This document shows positions 24,465 to 36,577 of a DNA stretch of 64,000 nucleotides, one piece after another. The notes below the pieces were generated by a model. The model saw only the letters and a program-made list of their open reading frames with translations, searched no databases and was not told the origin of the DNA. The stretch is taken from NCBI GenBank assembly GCA_023362775.1, contig JALMGJ010000003.1, positions 75,005,355-75,069,354 on the forward strand. Reading direction: 5' to 3'. How positions within the stretch are numbered: the first letter of the stretch is position 1; each line of letters begins with the position of its first letter. Both the position numbers and the translations under genes were made by a program. This stretch comes from Charina bottae (taxonomy: Eukaryota; Chordata; Lepidosauria; Squamata; Charinaidae).

Positions 24465-27400
24465 ACCGTGGGCATCCCCTTCATCATAAGGACACTTATT
24501 CATCAATTTTATTTCATATTGATTTAGCTAATATGGGATTGCTGATTCTCTTAATATAGATGTCTCTGACACAAATTTTTTAAAAACAAAAAACTTATGA
24601 GGAAGTTGATATAAGTCAGGTTTCTAATAAGCTGCTTCCTACATTGGCTGCCCTCAGTCTTTTTCTAATTTTCACTGCTCATTGAATTTGTTCAGGATTT
24701 TGTTCTAGTGCTTAGCTGTCAGGCATCATCTGACTCCATTAAAAGTACCATTTTCATTTATCCGGAGTCTTCATGAGGCAGAGATGTTTTGTTTAGAGCA
24801 GCATGTTTTATGCTTGTGATGGATAGTGTCATCAGTGATCATTTCCCAAGAATGGGAACATGTGGTTGATAAATATCTCAAATATAATACATGTACAAAA
24901 GTGCCATTGACTTCAAAATCTTACCTGCTTCTTGATGTGGTTTTCTAGAGGATATGTAGACTTCAAATGCATATTTAAGATGCACGTTTTTGTTATCAGA
25001 ATGGAAATATTTTAGCCCTAACTACTATGCTCCTATCATGTGTTAGATGGTTCTAAATGTCTAATGGTTCTAAATGTCTAATATCAGATTTTATAATTAA
25101 ATATGACCTGGCAAATAATTAAATATTTTACCATCTACTCATTCATTATACCAGCTATGAGAAGATAGACTGAATTAGCTTCCATGTCTGTGTGTTGTTT
25201 TTTTTCTTTTCATGCCAGTCACTTTCTCCTCTATATGTATAAAAGTCTGCATGCTATTTCTGGAGGTTCTTGGCAGCTAATGATATGAAGTTCTCCAAAC
25301 AATCCTAAATCTGCTCTGCACATTGGACAGATTTGCTAAACACTGAAAGTTATTTTAGCTGCCTTGCACATAATATGATAGCCAGCTAATTATTGTGATA
25401 GAATAGTAGCAAAGCAGAAAAGTACTTGAATTAGGTTTAAGGTGGCCAAGATTTAAAGTGTACAATATTCACTGTGTTCCCTACATTATAAATTCTGTAA
25501 GCACTCCCAGCAGTTAAAAATACTATGAGCCTAAATAATGAAATTAATGGTTTCTGAAACCCCTTACATTTTAAAATAATTCAGATTTAGGTTTTCAACC
25601 TTTAACACATATCATTTCATTTTAGAGGTAGAATTTGCAGTTGTGAGAATTGGAAGCTTTTAATGAATGTTGTACTGAGCATTTTTATTTAGTTATTACA
25701 TTACTTTTCTCCCTTTCTTCCTCATACTTGACATACATGGGAATTGCAATTGTGGTCCAGTGAGACAAAAAGGTGGATATATTCAGCTAAATTGATACAT
25801 CACATATCTTAAGGAAGAAAGTAACCAATAAATTCAGAATTTCACCATTAGTGGTAAAGACCTGAATCCTAAATAGTGATGAAAAAACTTGCTTCCATTC
25901 AGTTTCAAAATAAAAATCCTTTTAGTGACCTTGCTGGGGGGGGGGGGGAAATCCTCTTCCCATATTTTTTTCATTGATTCACAATGATGATTGTTTTAGG
26001 GCAGATTGATTTATAATCCCCTTTTTAACCAATAATCTTGGTTCAAGCTGAACTAACATCCCCCAAACAAGGTTAAACAGGAATAATCATGATTTAGGAT
26101 TGAACATCCAGTCTGCATTGATTTAGGGACATTTTTGCAAGCTTGCTAGATATTAGGACGGACTCTATGCATGATCTTTCATTAAAGTGACTGGACAAAA
26201 ATTATGGAATAGCAACTACTTGGAAGCATTGTTCCTAATCACAGGACCTGATAACAGAGTGGACATCCCAAATCAGTGGAAGGTATTAAGGAACCTGGCA
26301 AGCATCTGCTTCACCCAGCTGGACCCATTTCAAAGGTTTTCGTTCTTCTCTCATTTTGGTGACATCAGGCTCTACCATGTGCTTTTCCTTCATGCAAGCT
26401 GCCAGAGGACTGGATTTTTAATCTTCCTTTTATTTAACGGGAGAAAGTGCTTGGTCTCCCTTAGCCCTCTCACGTCTGCCCATTGTTCATGGCAGAGACT
26501 TAGCTAATTAATTCATCTCCTTTTTGTGAGTTTGAAAGGCTTCAGGTTTTATAAATTGAGCAGGTGGTGTCTAAATAGCCACAGCTGCTCTGGGTTTATG
26601 ATAAGTGTGCAAATTGCTAACTCTCCAGGCAAATGATCTCCTTTTTCTCTGACCCCACAAGCCTCCCTCCTTCGTGGAGATTAGTGTTGTCTACAGGTGT
26701 GGTGTAGGGATATGATTTAAAGAAAATTTCTACCATTGAAACAAAGGTATCAGATCTGAATATTAAACTGTTGAATCAGCAAACTTGTTGACCTTAGAGA
26801 AGCATCTGTTATATAGCAAACTAAACTTGAATAATGTTTGCATTCAAAGGAAAGGATTTCATAAGGACAACTAATAGACATATATTATTTTATAAAAATT
26901 TTAAAAATGGGTTTATATGTATAGTATGAATAATTGAATAAGTATCCAGAAATAAGCCTGATTTCTGCAAAATTAGGGGTGGGGCAGGGAATTGGTGGAA
27001 TCAATTTATTACAAGTGTTAATGTGAAATCACCTGACATGCATTTTCTGAACCAATACATGAACTGAAACAGTTCCAAAATTTGCACTTTTCCAAATGTT
27101 GTGTAGTCTTAAACAAAACATGTACGTAAACATGTTTGCATTAAAGAAATGTGGTGCTCATAAAAGCATATAGTGTTAAAAAATTAATCAAAAAAGTTTT
27201 GGGAAATAGTTTTAAAAACAGTATATATGAGGACAAGTGTTTAAGGAGAAATTAGCATTAACATACATGCAAATTTTCATACAGAATATAAAGAACAATT
27301 GTAGACTGGAATGAATATAGGAAGAAATGATGTTAAGGTTGGAAAAAAGAGAAACTGAACAAATCTAAAGTTAATAAATTTGTCCACTGCTAAACAAAAG

Positions 27401-27539
27401 GAACTCTTGTCTCATTGGCTTTGGAACTGTCAACAAATACCATATGAACTTCCTAATTATGTGTTTATTTAGAAATTAGAAACTTTTAAGAAAATTCAAC
27501 AATCATCTTTTGATGATCCACCTAAACAGGTGGATTACT
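24465..27539. other. Intron 1 segment without recognised genes or young repeats
   Basis: AT-rich DNA with no splice-bounded coding sequence and no repeat I can name. A poly(G) run of about 13 lies near 25936-25949. Confidence 0.4.
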
Positions 27540-27935
27540 AAAAGATGAGAAAATGGAGGAAGAAATGGACATGCAAATGCTGTTATAAAAGTAGTGGGTA
27601 TTATGTGGTCTATTGTGAGGAAGGAATGTTTGTTGAAAGAAGTAAAAGTGGCTGTATATAAGAGTGTGCTTTTGCCTATTTTGTTATATGGAAGTGAGAG
27701 TTGGGTATATCAGAAGAAACAAAAAAGTAATTTTACTGCAATGGGAATGGGGTACTTAAGAAATATGTGTGGTAAAATAAGACATTGGGTCAAGTATGAA
27801 AGGCTGCTGAAGGAATTGAAAAGTGCATATAGAGAGAATGAACAAGGATTGAGTTGCAAAACAAATATACGTATAAAAAAAAGAGTGAATGGGTCAAGAG
27901 GAATGGGAAGACAAAGATAGTTGTGGTTGGGTAGA
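27540..27935 (+). mobile_element. LINE reverse-transcriptase C-terminal fragment
   Basis: The + strand encodes VYKSVLLPILLYGSESWVYQ, then KKQKSNFTAMGMGYLRNMCG and a basic tail. This is the region after the RT active site found in RTE- and R4-type elements (compare YGCESWTIRKAERRKIDAFE in the BovB here). Clade not resolved. No target duplication was found. Confidence 0.65.
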
Positions 27936-28004
27936 GCTGATGAAATCCTCAGCAAGAGAAAAGAGTTTAAAAGAAATAAAACCAATGTATCAAATAGTAT
28001 ATTG

Positions 28005-28312
28005 TGGAGTCCCTGGTGCTCTCTGAGCCTTGTTGTTTTCTTGCAGATGTTTCATTGCCAGGCTAGGCAACATCTTCCGTGCAAAAAGGGAGTGGAACTT
28101 GCTCTCTGTTTATATACCCTGGCTTGTCCTGCCTGTGTTGGTGGGGATATTGTACTCTCCTTGGTAGTATCTTGATTGGGTTGTTGTTTGCTGCTTGGTT
28201 GATTGACTGAGTTAATAGTTCCTTGATTAGGGTCTATTGTGTTGTTTGATTGCTCCTCTGCTGCTAATCTTGCTGTTAATCTTTGCCTATCTTGTTTTTG
28301 ATTGCTGGCAAT
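28005..28312 (-). mobile_element. 5'-truncated Penelope-like element (family C)
   Basis: 308 bp homologous to the 3' end of the PLE at 10440-11760, inverted. It is flanked by exact 13-bp repeats AAATAGTATATTG at 27992-28004 and 28313-28325, which define the insertion. The hammerhead-like motif lies at 28047-28079 on the minus strand with GTTGCC/GGCAAT as stem and GAAAC; its first base pair is altered (CGGAAG for CTGAAG). Confidence 0.88.
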
Positions 28313-29360
28313 AAATAGTATATTGACATGATGGAAATACGGATGGTTTGCAAGAATAGAAACATACAGACAGGTATAGTGAATGGTGTTGGTGTAAAGT
28401 AGATGCATTTGTATTTCCTGCATTCCATTTCTTTGGCTTAGTATTTCTTACTCATTTTCTGCTTTCTGCAGAATGTTAGTTATCCTGAATGTATTAGGGA
28501 TTGGCAAAGCAATTCACTACATTGTGCACAATATAGCTGGGTTTTGTGTGTTTTATGTCCAAACCAAAATGTGCATGTTTGGTATGGATATGGACTGCAA
28601 CAGTTATTCTTGGAGATGTATTTTAGGGCAATTGGAGTGGCAAAGACAACTGAGGAGAGGGAAAGGAAAGAAAAGTCCTGAAAAGATCTGTGGACAGGTG
28701 GGCCAAACTGGTGGGATGCATGACTATGTAAGTGAGAAGGGGCAACACTCACCAACCTTGACCTACTTGCCCTGTGAAATGACTGTGGGATTCCTATAGG
28801 AGTTTGTAGCCAAAAACCAGAGCAACGAAAATGTTTGGATTGTTTTGCCAAACTACAGCCTAACCAGCAGGACACATTTTTCATGAATGAAGTATGAAGT
28901 ATCCCATCAGCCTCTGATTCTGAGATGCACAGAATGTCCCTATAAATTGAGTTAGGTTATAACAACAAACCACTAGCAAATGCACAGGCAATAATCTACC
29001 TCAGTGATGGTGCATGGAGAAGCAAAAATTTTCACCAATTTTCCAGTAGATATGAGAGAGGCTGTAACGTTGGACTAAATGTTGGATTAAATGTTCACAC
29101 TGAAGCTGCTGCTAGCTACTTCTCATTTAAATGACTTTTATGATACAAGGAAGTGTATCCATTAAGATGCACACAAATAGATTTAGTTTATAGTGACTGG
29201 TATATTTTTAGTTAGTGTAAAATAGCTCTTTTAATAAAAGAAATAACAAACTTACTGTTGGAAACCTTTTTGTTTTCTTTTAGGTTCATTCTGAGATGGG
29301 GATTCCACATCCCACCCCTACAGCTGTATCTGTTATATCATTTTTTAAAAATCCCTAGAG

Positions 29361-29486
29361 CAGTGTTTCTCAGCCTTGGGAACTTGAAGATGTGTGGACT
29401 TCAACTCCCAGAATTCCCCAGCCAGCATGGGAATTCTGGGAGTTGAAGTCCACACATCTTCAAGTTCCCAAGGTTGAGAAGCACTG
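29361..29486. mobile_element. Palindromic hAT MITE
   Basis: A 126-bp foldback of two arms starting CAGTGTTTCTCAGCCTTGGG and ending in its reverse complement, meeting near CCAGCCAGCATGGG. The 8-bp repeat CCCTAGAG at 29353-29360 and 29487-29494 is the target duplication. This is a very common squamate family. It sits about 480 bp upstream of the NFASC microexon. Confidence 0.92.
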
Positions 29487-29910
29487 CCCTAGAGCTTCAA
29501 ATGATGTGTTCCTTTTTGCATAAAGTTTGAACTCTGTCTACTGTCTGGTTTGCCCCATATATTAAAATAGAGTTATGATGGTTGGCGATAAAAGGAATTG
29601 TAATCCTACATGTTTAGAGGGTACTAGGTTGGGGAAGGCTGCAAGGAAGGTCCATGAACTAGACTAAAAGTATGTACCCATTTATAGTCTTCAGTAGACT
29701 TGTTGCTCTCAGAACAGTATTCATACGTATACGTGTTTATTTTGTTAATTGTGTCATTCCCTACTTTTTTTTTTTTAGTTTTCTCTCTCTCTCCTTCACA
29801 GGGACTTGGGGCAATATATTTAACCTAATAATATTAATATCCATTAAAATGGCACATTTTGTTTATCCCTTTTGGTATTTAATATTAGATCTAAACATTT
29901 AGATTAACCC

Positions 29911-29966
29911 TTCCTGTTTCTCTCTCTCTCTCTTTTATTGCTGTGCTTACACCTTCGAATTAACAG
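29911..29966 (+). promoter_or_regulatory. NFASC: 3' splice-site region of the NFASC microexon with UGC motif
   Basis: A CT-rich tract (29911-29937) is followed by TGCTGTGC at 29939-29946 and the acceptor AG at 29965-29966. A displaced pyrimidine tract with UGC between it and the AG is the known arrangement for SRRM4-dependent neural microexons. That this factor acts here is inference. Confidence 0.55.
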
Positions 29967-29984
29967 CAAGTATTCAAGATACAT
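29967..29984 (+). CDS. NFASC: NFASC coding exon 2: 18-nt microexon
   Basis: The exon is only 18 nt, bounded by an acceptor AG at 29965-29966 and a strong GTAAGT donor at 29985. Joined to exon 1 it reads P-S-I-Q-D-T plus one base, which fits the neurofascin segment between the mature N-terminus and Ig1 (human reads DPSIQNEL). It starts and ends in phase 1, so it can be skipped without a frameshift; L1-family genes are known to have an alternative short exon here. The acceptor has a pyrimidine tract around 29911-29937, then TGCTGTGC (29939-29946), then the AG about 20 nt further on. Confidence 0.9.
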
Positions 29985-30668
29985 GTAAGTCCTGTTTACT
30001 GACCTTTTTTTTCGTGAAATAACATTCTCTGTATCTTAAGAAACCTGGGTGTAGCAGCAAATTAAACTGTATGTAGCAGTTAACAAGCCTGAAGTAGGTC
30101 CAGTGTTAATTTTTTGAAATACAACATTGGTCTTTATATTGAGATAAATCCCTCAAACATAAAACCTTGCAGTTATGCTATCTGAATTTCAGAACTCCAA
30201 CGTGGATAATAATAAACTAAAATCCACATTTTTGTTCTTCAGAGAAGTGGGGATTCTTTCCTTAGTCCCAAAGATAGTGTCATAAAACGTCCTCATGTGA
30301 ATATAATTGCTGCTGCTTTCTTCTTTGAACTACTGCCCCAAAACCAGGAGAGATGCTGGTTGGTTCATGCTGCTTTTCTGAGCCACATCATGGGGGTGGG
30401 GGAGAGGGAAGAACCAACCAGAAACTTTGCAGGCAAAGTTTTTAAGGTAGGTGGAAGGACAAAGGAGATGCTTGAATGAGAAGGGTTTGAATGCTCACTC
30501 TCCTATAATTCACCAATAAAAGTCAGGGAAGAATGGCTTGTTTTTAAAGTTACTTTCACTATACAGGTAAGTTGTTTCAACAAAAAAGGGAGCAATTTTA
30601 TTTTCTGACCTGATCTCCTGGGTGGAGAAAAGTATTCACAAGTAGTGTGGTTGCATGTGTTCTTTTTA

Positions 30669-31078
30669 CAGGTAGTCCTCACTTAACAACCATTTGTTTA
30701 GTGATGGTTCGGACTTACAACGGTGTTGAAAAAAATGACTTGCAACCGGTTCTCACACTTATGACCGTCCCAGTGTCCCCCTCGGTCACGTGATCATGAT
30801 TTGGGCGCTTAGCAATTGGTTTAGATTTATGACCATCGCAGTGTCCCATGGTCACATGATCGCCATTTTCAACCTTCCCGGCTGGCTTCTGGCAAGCAAA
30901 ATCAATGGGGAACAGTGTGATTCACTTAACAACCACATGGTTCACTTAAAGCCCACGGTTATTCACTTAACGACCACTGCAAAAAGGTCGTAAAATCGGG
31001 TCAGATTTGCTTAATGACCGCTTCGCTTAGCAACTAAAATTCTGGTCTCAATTGTGGTTGTTAAGTGAGGACTACCTG
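30669..31078. mobile_element. Non-autonomous DNA transposon (TIR MITE), 410 bp
   Basis: Terminal inverted repeats of 24 bp (CAGGTAGTCCTCACTTAACA and onward at the left, its complement ending at 31078) enclose a body rich in CACTTAACGACC and CACGTGATC repeats. No transposase ORF. I recognise it as an abundant squamate repeat. The target duplication is unclear, so the superfamily is not assigned. Confidence 0.85.
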
Positions 31079-31374
31079 AATTTTACTTCTGAAGAACAAA
31101 AACAGAAGAATCAACTGCCTTGATCTGGAATTAGGAAAATGAATGTTTGGGGAGATGAACATGCATGCTCTACCCTTGACCTCCCCATACAGAAGAGAAA
31201 GGTTTATAATCTCCTTTAAGCAAGACAGATCCATGTAGTTTTCTTGGCAACAATACAGAGATGGCTTGCCATACTTTGGGCTTTCCTAATGATCTTCTCT
31301 CCAAATACTGACCAGGTTTGATACTGCTTAGTATTTTTTAGATTAGCCTTGTTTATTTTATAATATTTTTCAAA

Positions 31375-31900
31375 TGTATATTCCATCTTTCTCTCCAAAC
31401 AACATTTAATGCAATTTACAGCAATTTAAGATACAAATTACAAATCCTAAGAATATAAACATTTCAATTAAACTTAAGGCAAAATTAAAACCAGTATCAA
31501 TTAAAGCATTTAAATTAACAATTAAAAACAATGAAAGAGATGGGTATTTACCATTTTCCTAAGTACTGATAACATGGGGAACAAATATATCTCCTTGGGG
31601 AGGGCATTTGACAGACGGGGGCCACACAGGTGAAGGCCCTGTCCTATATGCTACATAATTGAACTTCTGACAGTGGCAAATCTTGAAAAGGGCCCCTCCT
31701 GCTGATCTACCTGTTGCCATTGAGCTAAGCAAAAGGTCTACAGAGGAAGGATAGCTTCATTTGGCGGAGTGTGCGTTTTGTCTCCTCTGCACAATTGGGA
31801 CTCTGGCAGGGCAGCAGTTCTAGTCCTCTATGGACTGCAACTGTGTTGAAATGAATAGGTCTGTTCCCTGATTTCAGGGTGTCCCCATCAATAGGGAGGC
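31375..31900 (-). mobile_element. Old L2-like LINE fragment
   Basis: GGGGAGGGCATTTGACAGAC and GTGAAGGCCCTGTCC, together with an A/T-rich tail around 31380-31500, match the layout of other minus-strand L2-like copies here, but divergence is high. Confidence 0.45.
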
Positions 31901-32569
31901 ATGGCATAGAGGGATTGGGGCCAGAGCATGCATTCCCACTTACCCTCCAAGTGTTCTTTTTCCTTGTGCTAAAAGAGGGTGAGCAATTTTTATTAAAAGT
32001 TCCAGGTGGAGTATTTGCTTTACATTCTCCTGAACTCTGAAGTATGTATGGAGGAGGTGACTGCTTATCTGAATAGCTACTCAGCTGATTTTTCTGCTAG
32101 ACTCATTATTTACTGCCAGATCTCATTGTTTTTCAAAAATGCAAAAGGACCAACAGTCTCTAGAAGTTGGAAATACAAGTGTGTGTGTGTAATGCTTTGA
32201 TTTAATTTTCTCTGCTTCCTGTGCCTTATCTTACTGCCTTCATCATGTAGAATCATCTGTTTTATACTCTTTTAGTTTTGGCTTTGCCACCCTTCAACAA
32301 CTATGCTGCTTCTCTCCCCCCACTCCCCGGAAGTCAAGTCTTGCTAGTTTCTGTGAAAATAACTATTTGAGAGACATATGGCAAGGAAGGAGATGTCTTT
32401 ATTCCATTTCTGCAACTATTGCTGTCACCCAATATTGGGCACAATCTTGTGGGAAGCTCTCCTTTGCATAGCAGCATCTCAAAGTCATTTCGGTGGGGCT
32501 TTGTAATAAAACTTGCCAGTGGACTGTGCCCTTTGTCCCTCCCAAGCATGACAGAAAAAACAGTCAATA

Positions 32570-32672
32570 GATCAGCCTTTTCCAACTCTGCCTTAATTAT
32601 AGGAAGGGGGGTTGCTTTGATAGGCTTTCAAGATTCTGTTACTTTACTAGCAATAAAGGTCACTCCAGAAAT
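32570..32672 (+). repeat. Possible third copy of the dispersed LTR-like repeat
   Basis: TTTCAAGATTCTGTTAC followed by AGCAATAAAG resembles the ends of the repeats at 14725 and 37665. Only this end is recognisable. Confidence 0.3.
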
Positions 32673-32776
32673 CCAAGTGGTTCTTGTTTCAAAGTTTGAG
32701 TGAAATAAAAAACAGCCCTATTTTCCCCCTAACATTCATTTTCTCTCTTTCTCTCTCTTATATATGCTTTTTGCAG

Positions 32777-32882
32777 TGCCTCAGCCTCCCACTATTACAA
32801 AGCAGTCTGCGAAGGATTATATTGTAGATCCAAGAGATAATATATTCATTGAATGTGAAGCAAAAGGCAACCCCACGCCCAC
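32777..32882 (+). CDS. NFASC: NFASC coding exon 3: Ig domain 1, first half
   Basis: Acceptor TTTTTGCAG precedes and GTGAGT follows. Together with the base carried from exon 2 it encodes [19 protein letters not shown] and then [16 protein letters not shown], the first half of Ig1. The Cys of IECEAKG is the B-strand cysteine that pairs with the one in exon 4. The match to neurofascin is nearly continuous and separates it from NrCAM, which differs at several of these positions. The exon is 106 nt and ends in phase 2, the usual split of an Ig domain over two exons in the L1 family. Confidence 0.96.
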
Positions 32883-33367
32883 GTGAGTGCAATACTAGTT
32901 TATTTTCTCAAGCGTAGTATACAAACAAATATCTTGATAATTACTGTATCATTACAAGAATGGCTGTGCCCAGACCTATGTAGAATTCATAGTTAAGCTA
33001 TTTTGGCAGTCATTTTATGGTGAGTATGTAGCAAAGATGGAGAATCACTTCTCCAGATACGGGACCCATGCTTATCACTATGATTCATGATCATGTGGCT
33101 TAGAGCTGATAGAAATTAGTTTTTTTCATTCCAGTATAAAAGATGAATTTTGTTAAAAGGTGAGTATGTCATTTATCATGCCAAGTATATCAAATAGTTA
33201 TAAAAGAATCTATCAAAGCCTTTTTGGAGTGGTTTGGGGTAGGTTGCATCATAAAGGTTCTGTTATAATCATTACAGTTGTAGGTTTCTAAATGCATCCT
33301 GTGATTTAAAATTGCCATGTCATGGTTATTCTGATAAGCATTGAATGTAAATATAGTGTAAATGTAG

Positions 33368-33656
33368 CCTGAATCATGTCAACTGGATTTCTATTTTCTC
33401 AGTGGAAACGTTTCGCTCCTTATCCAAGGAGCTTCTTCAGTCTGAGCAAAGTTAGTAAGGGAATCCTAAATATGTTTCTAGGTAGCTGTCACACAGCTAC
33501 CTAGAAACATATTTAGGATTCCCTTACCAACTTTGCTCAGACTGAAGAAGCTCCTTGGATAAGGAGCGAAACGTTTCCACTGAGAAAATAGAAATCCAGT
33601 TGACATGATTCAAGCTACAGACAATTCCACCTGGATGACTGAGAACCTTCATAGAC
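33368..33656. mobile_element. Penelope-type foldback (family A, locus 2)
   Basis: Arms at about 33363-33489 and 33493-33619 are reverse complements over 127 bp with two mismatches and a 3-nt loop; the right arm continues to 33656 with the sequence that also tails locus 1. The target duplication ATAGTGTAAATGTAG (15 bp) is exact at 33353-33367 and 33657-33671. Hammerhead-like motifs lie at 33409-33440 (minus) and 33542-33573 (plus). It is in NFASC intron 3. Confidence 0.88.
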
Positions 33657-33704
33657 ATAGTGTAAATGTAGGTTTCATCTGTAATCATCTTTGATACCAT
33701 TAAA

Positions 33705-33995
33705 ATCGGAAGATCACAAGTTTGGAGGTTTGAGACCCTAGCCCCGCGTGACAGAGCAAGCTCCCGCACTCGCCCCAGCTCTTGCCAACCTAGCAATTCG
33801 AAAGCATGCAAATGCAAGTAGATGAATAGGTACCACTTCGGTGGGATGGTAACAGCGTTCCATGCTTGTCATGCCGGCCACATGACCGCGGAAGCGTCTT
33901 CGGACAATGCTGGCTCTTCGGCTAACAAACAGAGATGAGCACCGTCCCCTAGAGTCGGACACAACTGTGCAGGGGAAACCTTTACCTTTTACCTT
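33705..33995 (+). mobile_element. Sauria/Squam-type SINE, 5'-truncated
   Basis: Matches the SINE at 39495-39834 from its ATCGGAAGATC block onward, including CCAACCTAGCAATTCGAAAG, CTTCGGCTAACAAAC and the tail AACCTTTACCTTTTACCTT. The tRNA head and A box are missing. Confidence 0.88.
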
Positions 33996-34145
33996 GTATT
34001 ATATTTCATCCAGGATGTAGGATGCAGGATCCATTACTGCATGGAAAGTTAATGGATCTCAAATAACCTGTATATTGTATAGCAAGAAAGGCTGCCTGTC
34101 TTTGAGCAGACCAAGTTACTACGTCTGGTGCAATTTTGTTTACAG

Positions 34146-34342
34146 GTTTTCATGGACACGAAATGGGAAGTTTTTCAATGTTGCAAAGGACCCTCGAGTA
34201 ACCATGAGACATTGGTCAGGTACACTGGTAGTTGACTTCCGCAGTGGTGGGAGGCCAGATGATTATGAGGGAGAATATCAGTGTTTTGCTCGGAATGACT
34301 ATGGGACTGCTATCTCCAACAAAATATTCCTGCACGTTTCAA
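34146..34342 (+). CDS. NFASC: NFASC coding exon 4: Ig domain 1, second half
   Basis: The exon is 197 nt, with acceptor TTTACAG and donor GTGAGT. It encodes [20 protein letters not shown], then the [21 protein letters not shown] strand region and [21 protein letters not shown]. The Trp of FSWTRN is the core C-strand tryptophan and the Cys of YQCFARN closes the Ig1 disulphide with exon 3. FRSGGRP and the DPRV motif are neurofascin-specific as far as I recall. The preceding intron holds a Penelope foldback (33363-33619) and a SINE ending at 33995, only 150 bp upstream of this exon. Confidence 0.97.
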
Positions 34343-34917
34343 GTGAGTATACTTTAAAAAAAAATGTTAACTTCATTGTGCATTTCTATAGCCTTATCAG
34401 TTATATGATTTAGTTTGCTAAGATTTTGTTTTGCTGGTTATAAAATTGCTGGCATGCAGTAAGCTAGCGTGCGGTTTAATAAATACGGTGTTACTGCTTA
34501 CCAAGAGATGAAAGAGGCTTTTAGGATTAGATTTTTTTCAGTACTGGTATAAAACAATAGCAACCATCTTCCATTACAGCAATTTATAAAATTATTATTT
34601 TTATATTTCTCTAATGTATAATTTATTACACATCTGTCTCTAAGAACCCTTTCCCAGGGGCATCTGTAGGATGGGATAAAAAAACTCAAGATGGTAGCTT
34701 TGATCACTCAATCGGAGCCACCCTCTTGGATTTTTGACTCCTTCTCTGCAGACATCCCTGCCTTTCACCACAAGCGATTGTTTCCATTCTGCTCAGAAAT
34801 TCTGTTTGTTCAAAGATTATATTCTTGTTCTCCTTTATTCTAACATTTTTCGGGGTTTGTTTTTTAAAAAAAAATTCATCAGAGATTTTCTGTATTCATT
34901 GGAGTCTTGTTTAATTA

Positions 34918-35313
34918 GGGCATGCTTCGGACCCCATCAATAAAAGAATTCCATCTAGCGGGGTCCAGGAGGCGTGCCTTCTCTGCGATAGCACCCGCCC
35001 TGTGGAATATCTTGCCCCCAGAGGTGAGGCGGGCGCCCTCGTTCCTGGACTTCCGGAGGTCTTTAAAGACCTGGTTCTGCCACCTTGCCTGGAACGAAGG
35101 AAATAATAGTTCCTCCTCCTCGGGGTGGTTAGCTTAGTAATACCCTCCTTTTAAGAACTCACCATCTTTTGGATCTTCCTATTTATTATTATAGTGGATT
35201 TTAGATGTACAGGTTTTAATTTTTTTTAATAATATTATTGTAAACCGCCCAGAGTCTACTGTTGTAGAGATGGGCGGTGATAAATTCGAATAATAATAAA
35301 TAAATAAATAAAT
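34918..35313 (+). mobile_element. L2-like LINE 3' end
   Basis: The + strand encodes SRRRAFSAIAPALWNILPPE, then FRRSLKTWF, followed by ACCGCCCAGAGTC, GAGATGGGCGGTGATAAATT and a (AAAT)n tail at 35290-35313. It lies in NFASC intron 4 in the gene's own orientation. Confidence 0.9.
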
Positions 35314-35449
35314 AATTTCTTACTCCCACTATTTTTCTAGCTGTAATTCATTATCCCAGGGCCATTTCATAAAGTATCCTCTTGAATCATTCTGCTTAAA
35401 TATAATAGATGAGTAAATGCAATTTCTCTTACAAGGTTTATAATTTCAG

Positions 35450-35572
35450 AATCTCCTTTGTGGCCGAAGGAAAATTTGGATGTTCAAGAGGTTCATGAAG
35501 GTTCTTCGCTTATCTTGGCATGCAATCCCCCACCAGGACTACCACCTCCTGCTATTTTTTGGATGAGTAGCT
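35450..35572 (+). CDS. NFASC: NFASC coding exon 5: Ig domain 2, first half
   Basis: The exon is 123 nt, with acceptor TAATTTCAG and donor GTAAGT. It encodes [20 protein letters not shown], then [29 protein letters not shown] is the Ig1-Ig2 junction of neurofascin, the Cys of LACNPPP is the Ig2 B-strand cysteine and the Trp of IFWM the core tryptophan. In L1-family proteins Ig1-Ig4 fold into a horseshoe that mediates homophilic and heterophilic adhesion. An L2-like LINE tail ends at 35313, 136 bp upstream. Confidence 0.97.
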
Positions 35573-36577
35573 GTAAGTTTGCACATGACTCAGGTGGCTA
35601 TAATTGTATTTGAAAATGAGACAGTTCCATGACACAACATGAGATGGAAACCTAGGCTGAATACATCAGTGTTGCGATTCCTTGTGTGTACTGGCTGTAT
35701 ATGGGCCATCTAGACCATGGCAAAAACTATGCCTTCAGATGTCATGGATAACAATCCCCACAATCCTTCACCTTTGGTCATGTTGGAGGAGGCTAATGGA
35801 AGCTGAAGTATAAAATATGTGGAGGGCACAGGTTTGCCTAGTATTGGACTATGATATAACTGCAAAGGAATGATCTACCTACTTTTCCCTCCTTCTGTGT
35901 TCTCAACAGCAACATGGAAGACATGTTGTCAGTTAGTAGCTGTTGCTTGTTAATCAAATAAAAGCTGGAGGTGCAAACAGAGCTGCCCCAAGACGTTCTG
36001 CCCCATCTCTGTGCCAAACTGCTGCGTTACATTTTTCCAGAGTATATATTCAGGATCTCACTTTTTGAAATGTACTCCTTCTTTTGGTGTGTTCTCATCC
36101 CCCTGCCCCATGAAAGCTGTCCAGAAAAGTAAGTGTGCTGACTGACTGCAGCTATCAGCAAAAGCTGATTTACATAACAAATCTCTGGCTTGCCTTCTAG
36201 ATCTGTAAATATCTTCTTTTTCACATGGACTAGATATGCAAGGGGATAAGCTCTGTTGATTGACTACAAGTACAAAAGCAACTAATGTTTACACAACTGT
36301 AGAAACACTGTAATTTTTTTTATACATTTCACTGTACACTCACATGATATTATCAGATGTGAAAAGATTCATATTAAAGGGAAGCATCTCAAAGGGTTTT
36401 TCCTATCTGCATTCATCACAATAATTGTGGTGGCTCAATTATACTAGCTTCTTAAAGCTAGCAGGAATTAATGTGTGGCTTTCGGAGATTGTTAGGCCTA
36501 CTAGGTAATTGTCATTGGTTCCAATGTAGAAGTGCACAGCTATGAATTCTAAGAAGAATTGCTGTTCCTTCTTCCAG

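Noticed and set aside
24082..24489. Six overlapping GC-rich ORFs with Pro/Cys-rich repeats
   Set aside because: All lie in the hAT minisatellite; a 41-bp unit free of stops gives long frames in several phases.
34075..34413. ORF of 112 codons taken as a single gene
   Set aside because: It is NFASC exon 4 extended into flanking intron; the real coding part is 34146-34342 by splice sites and homology.
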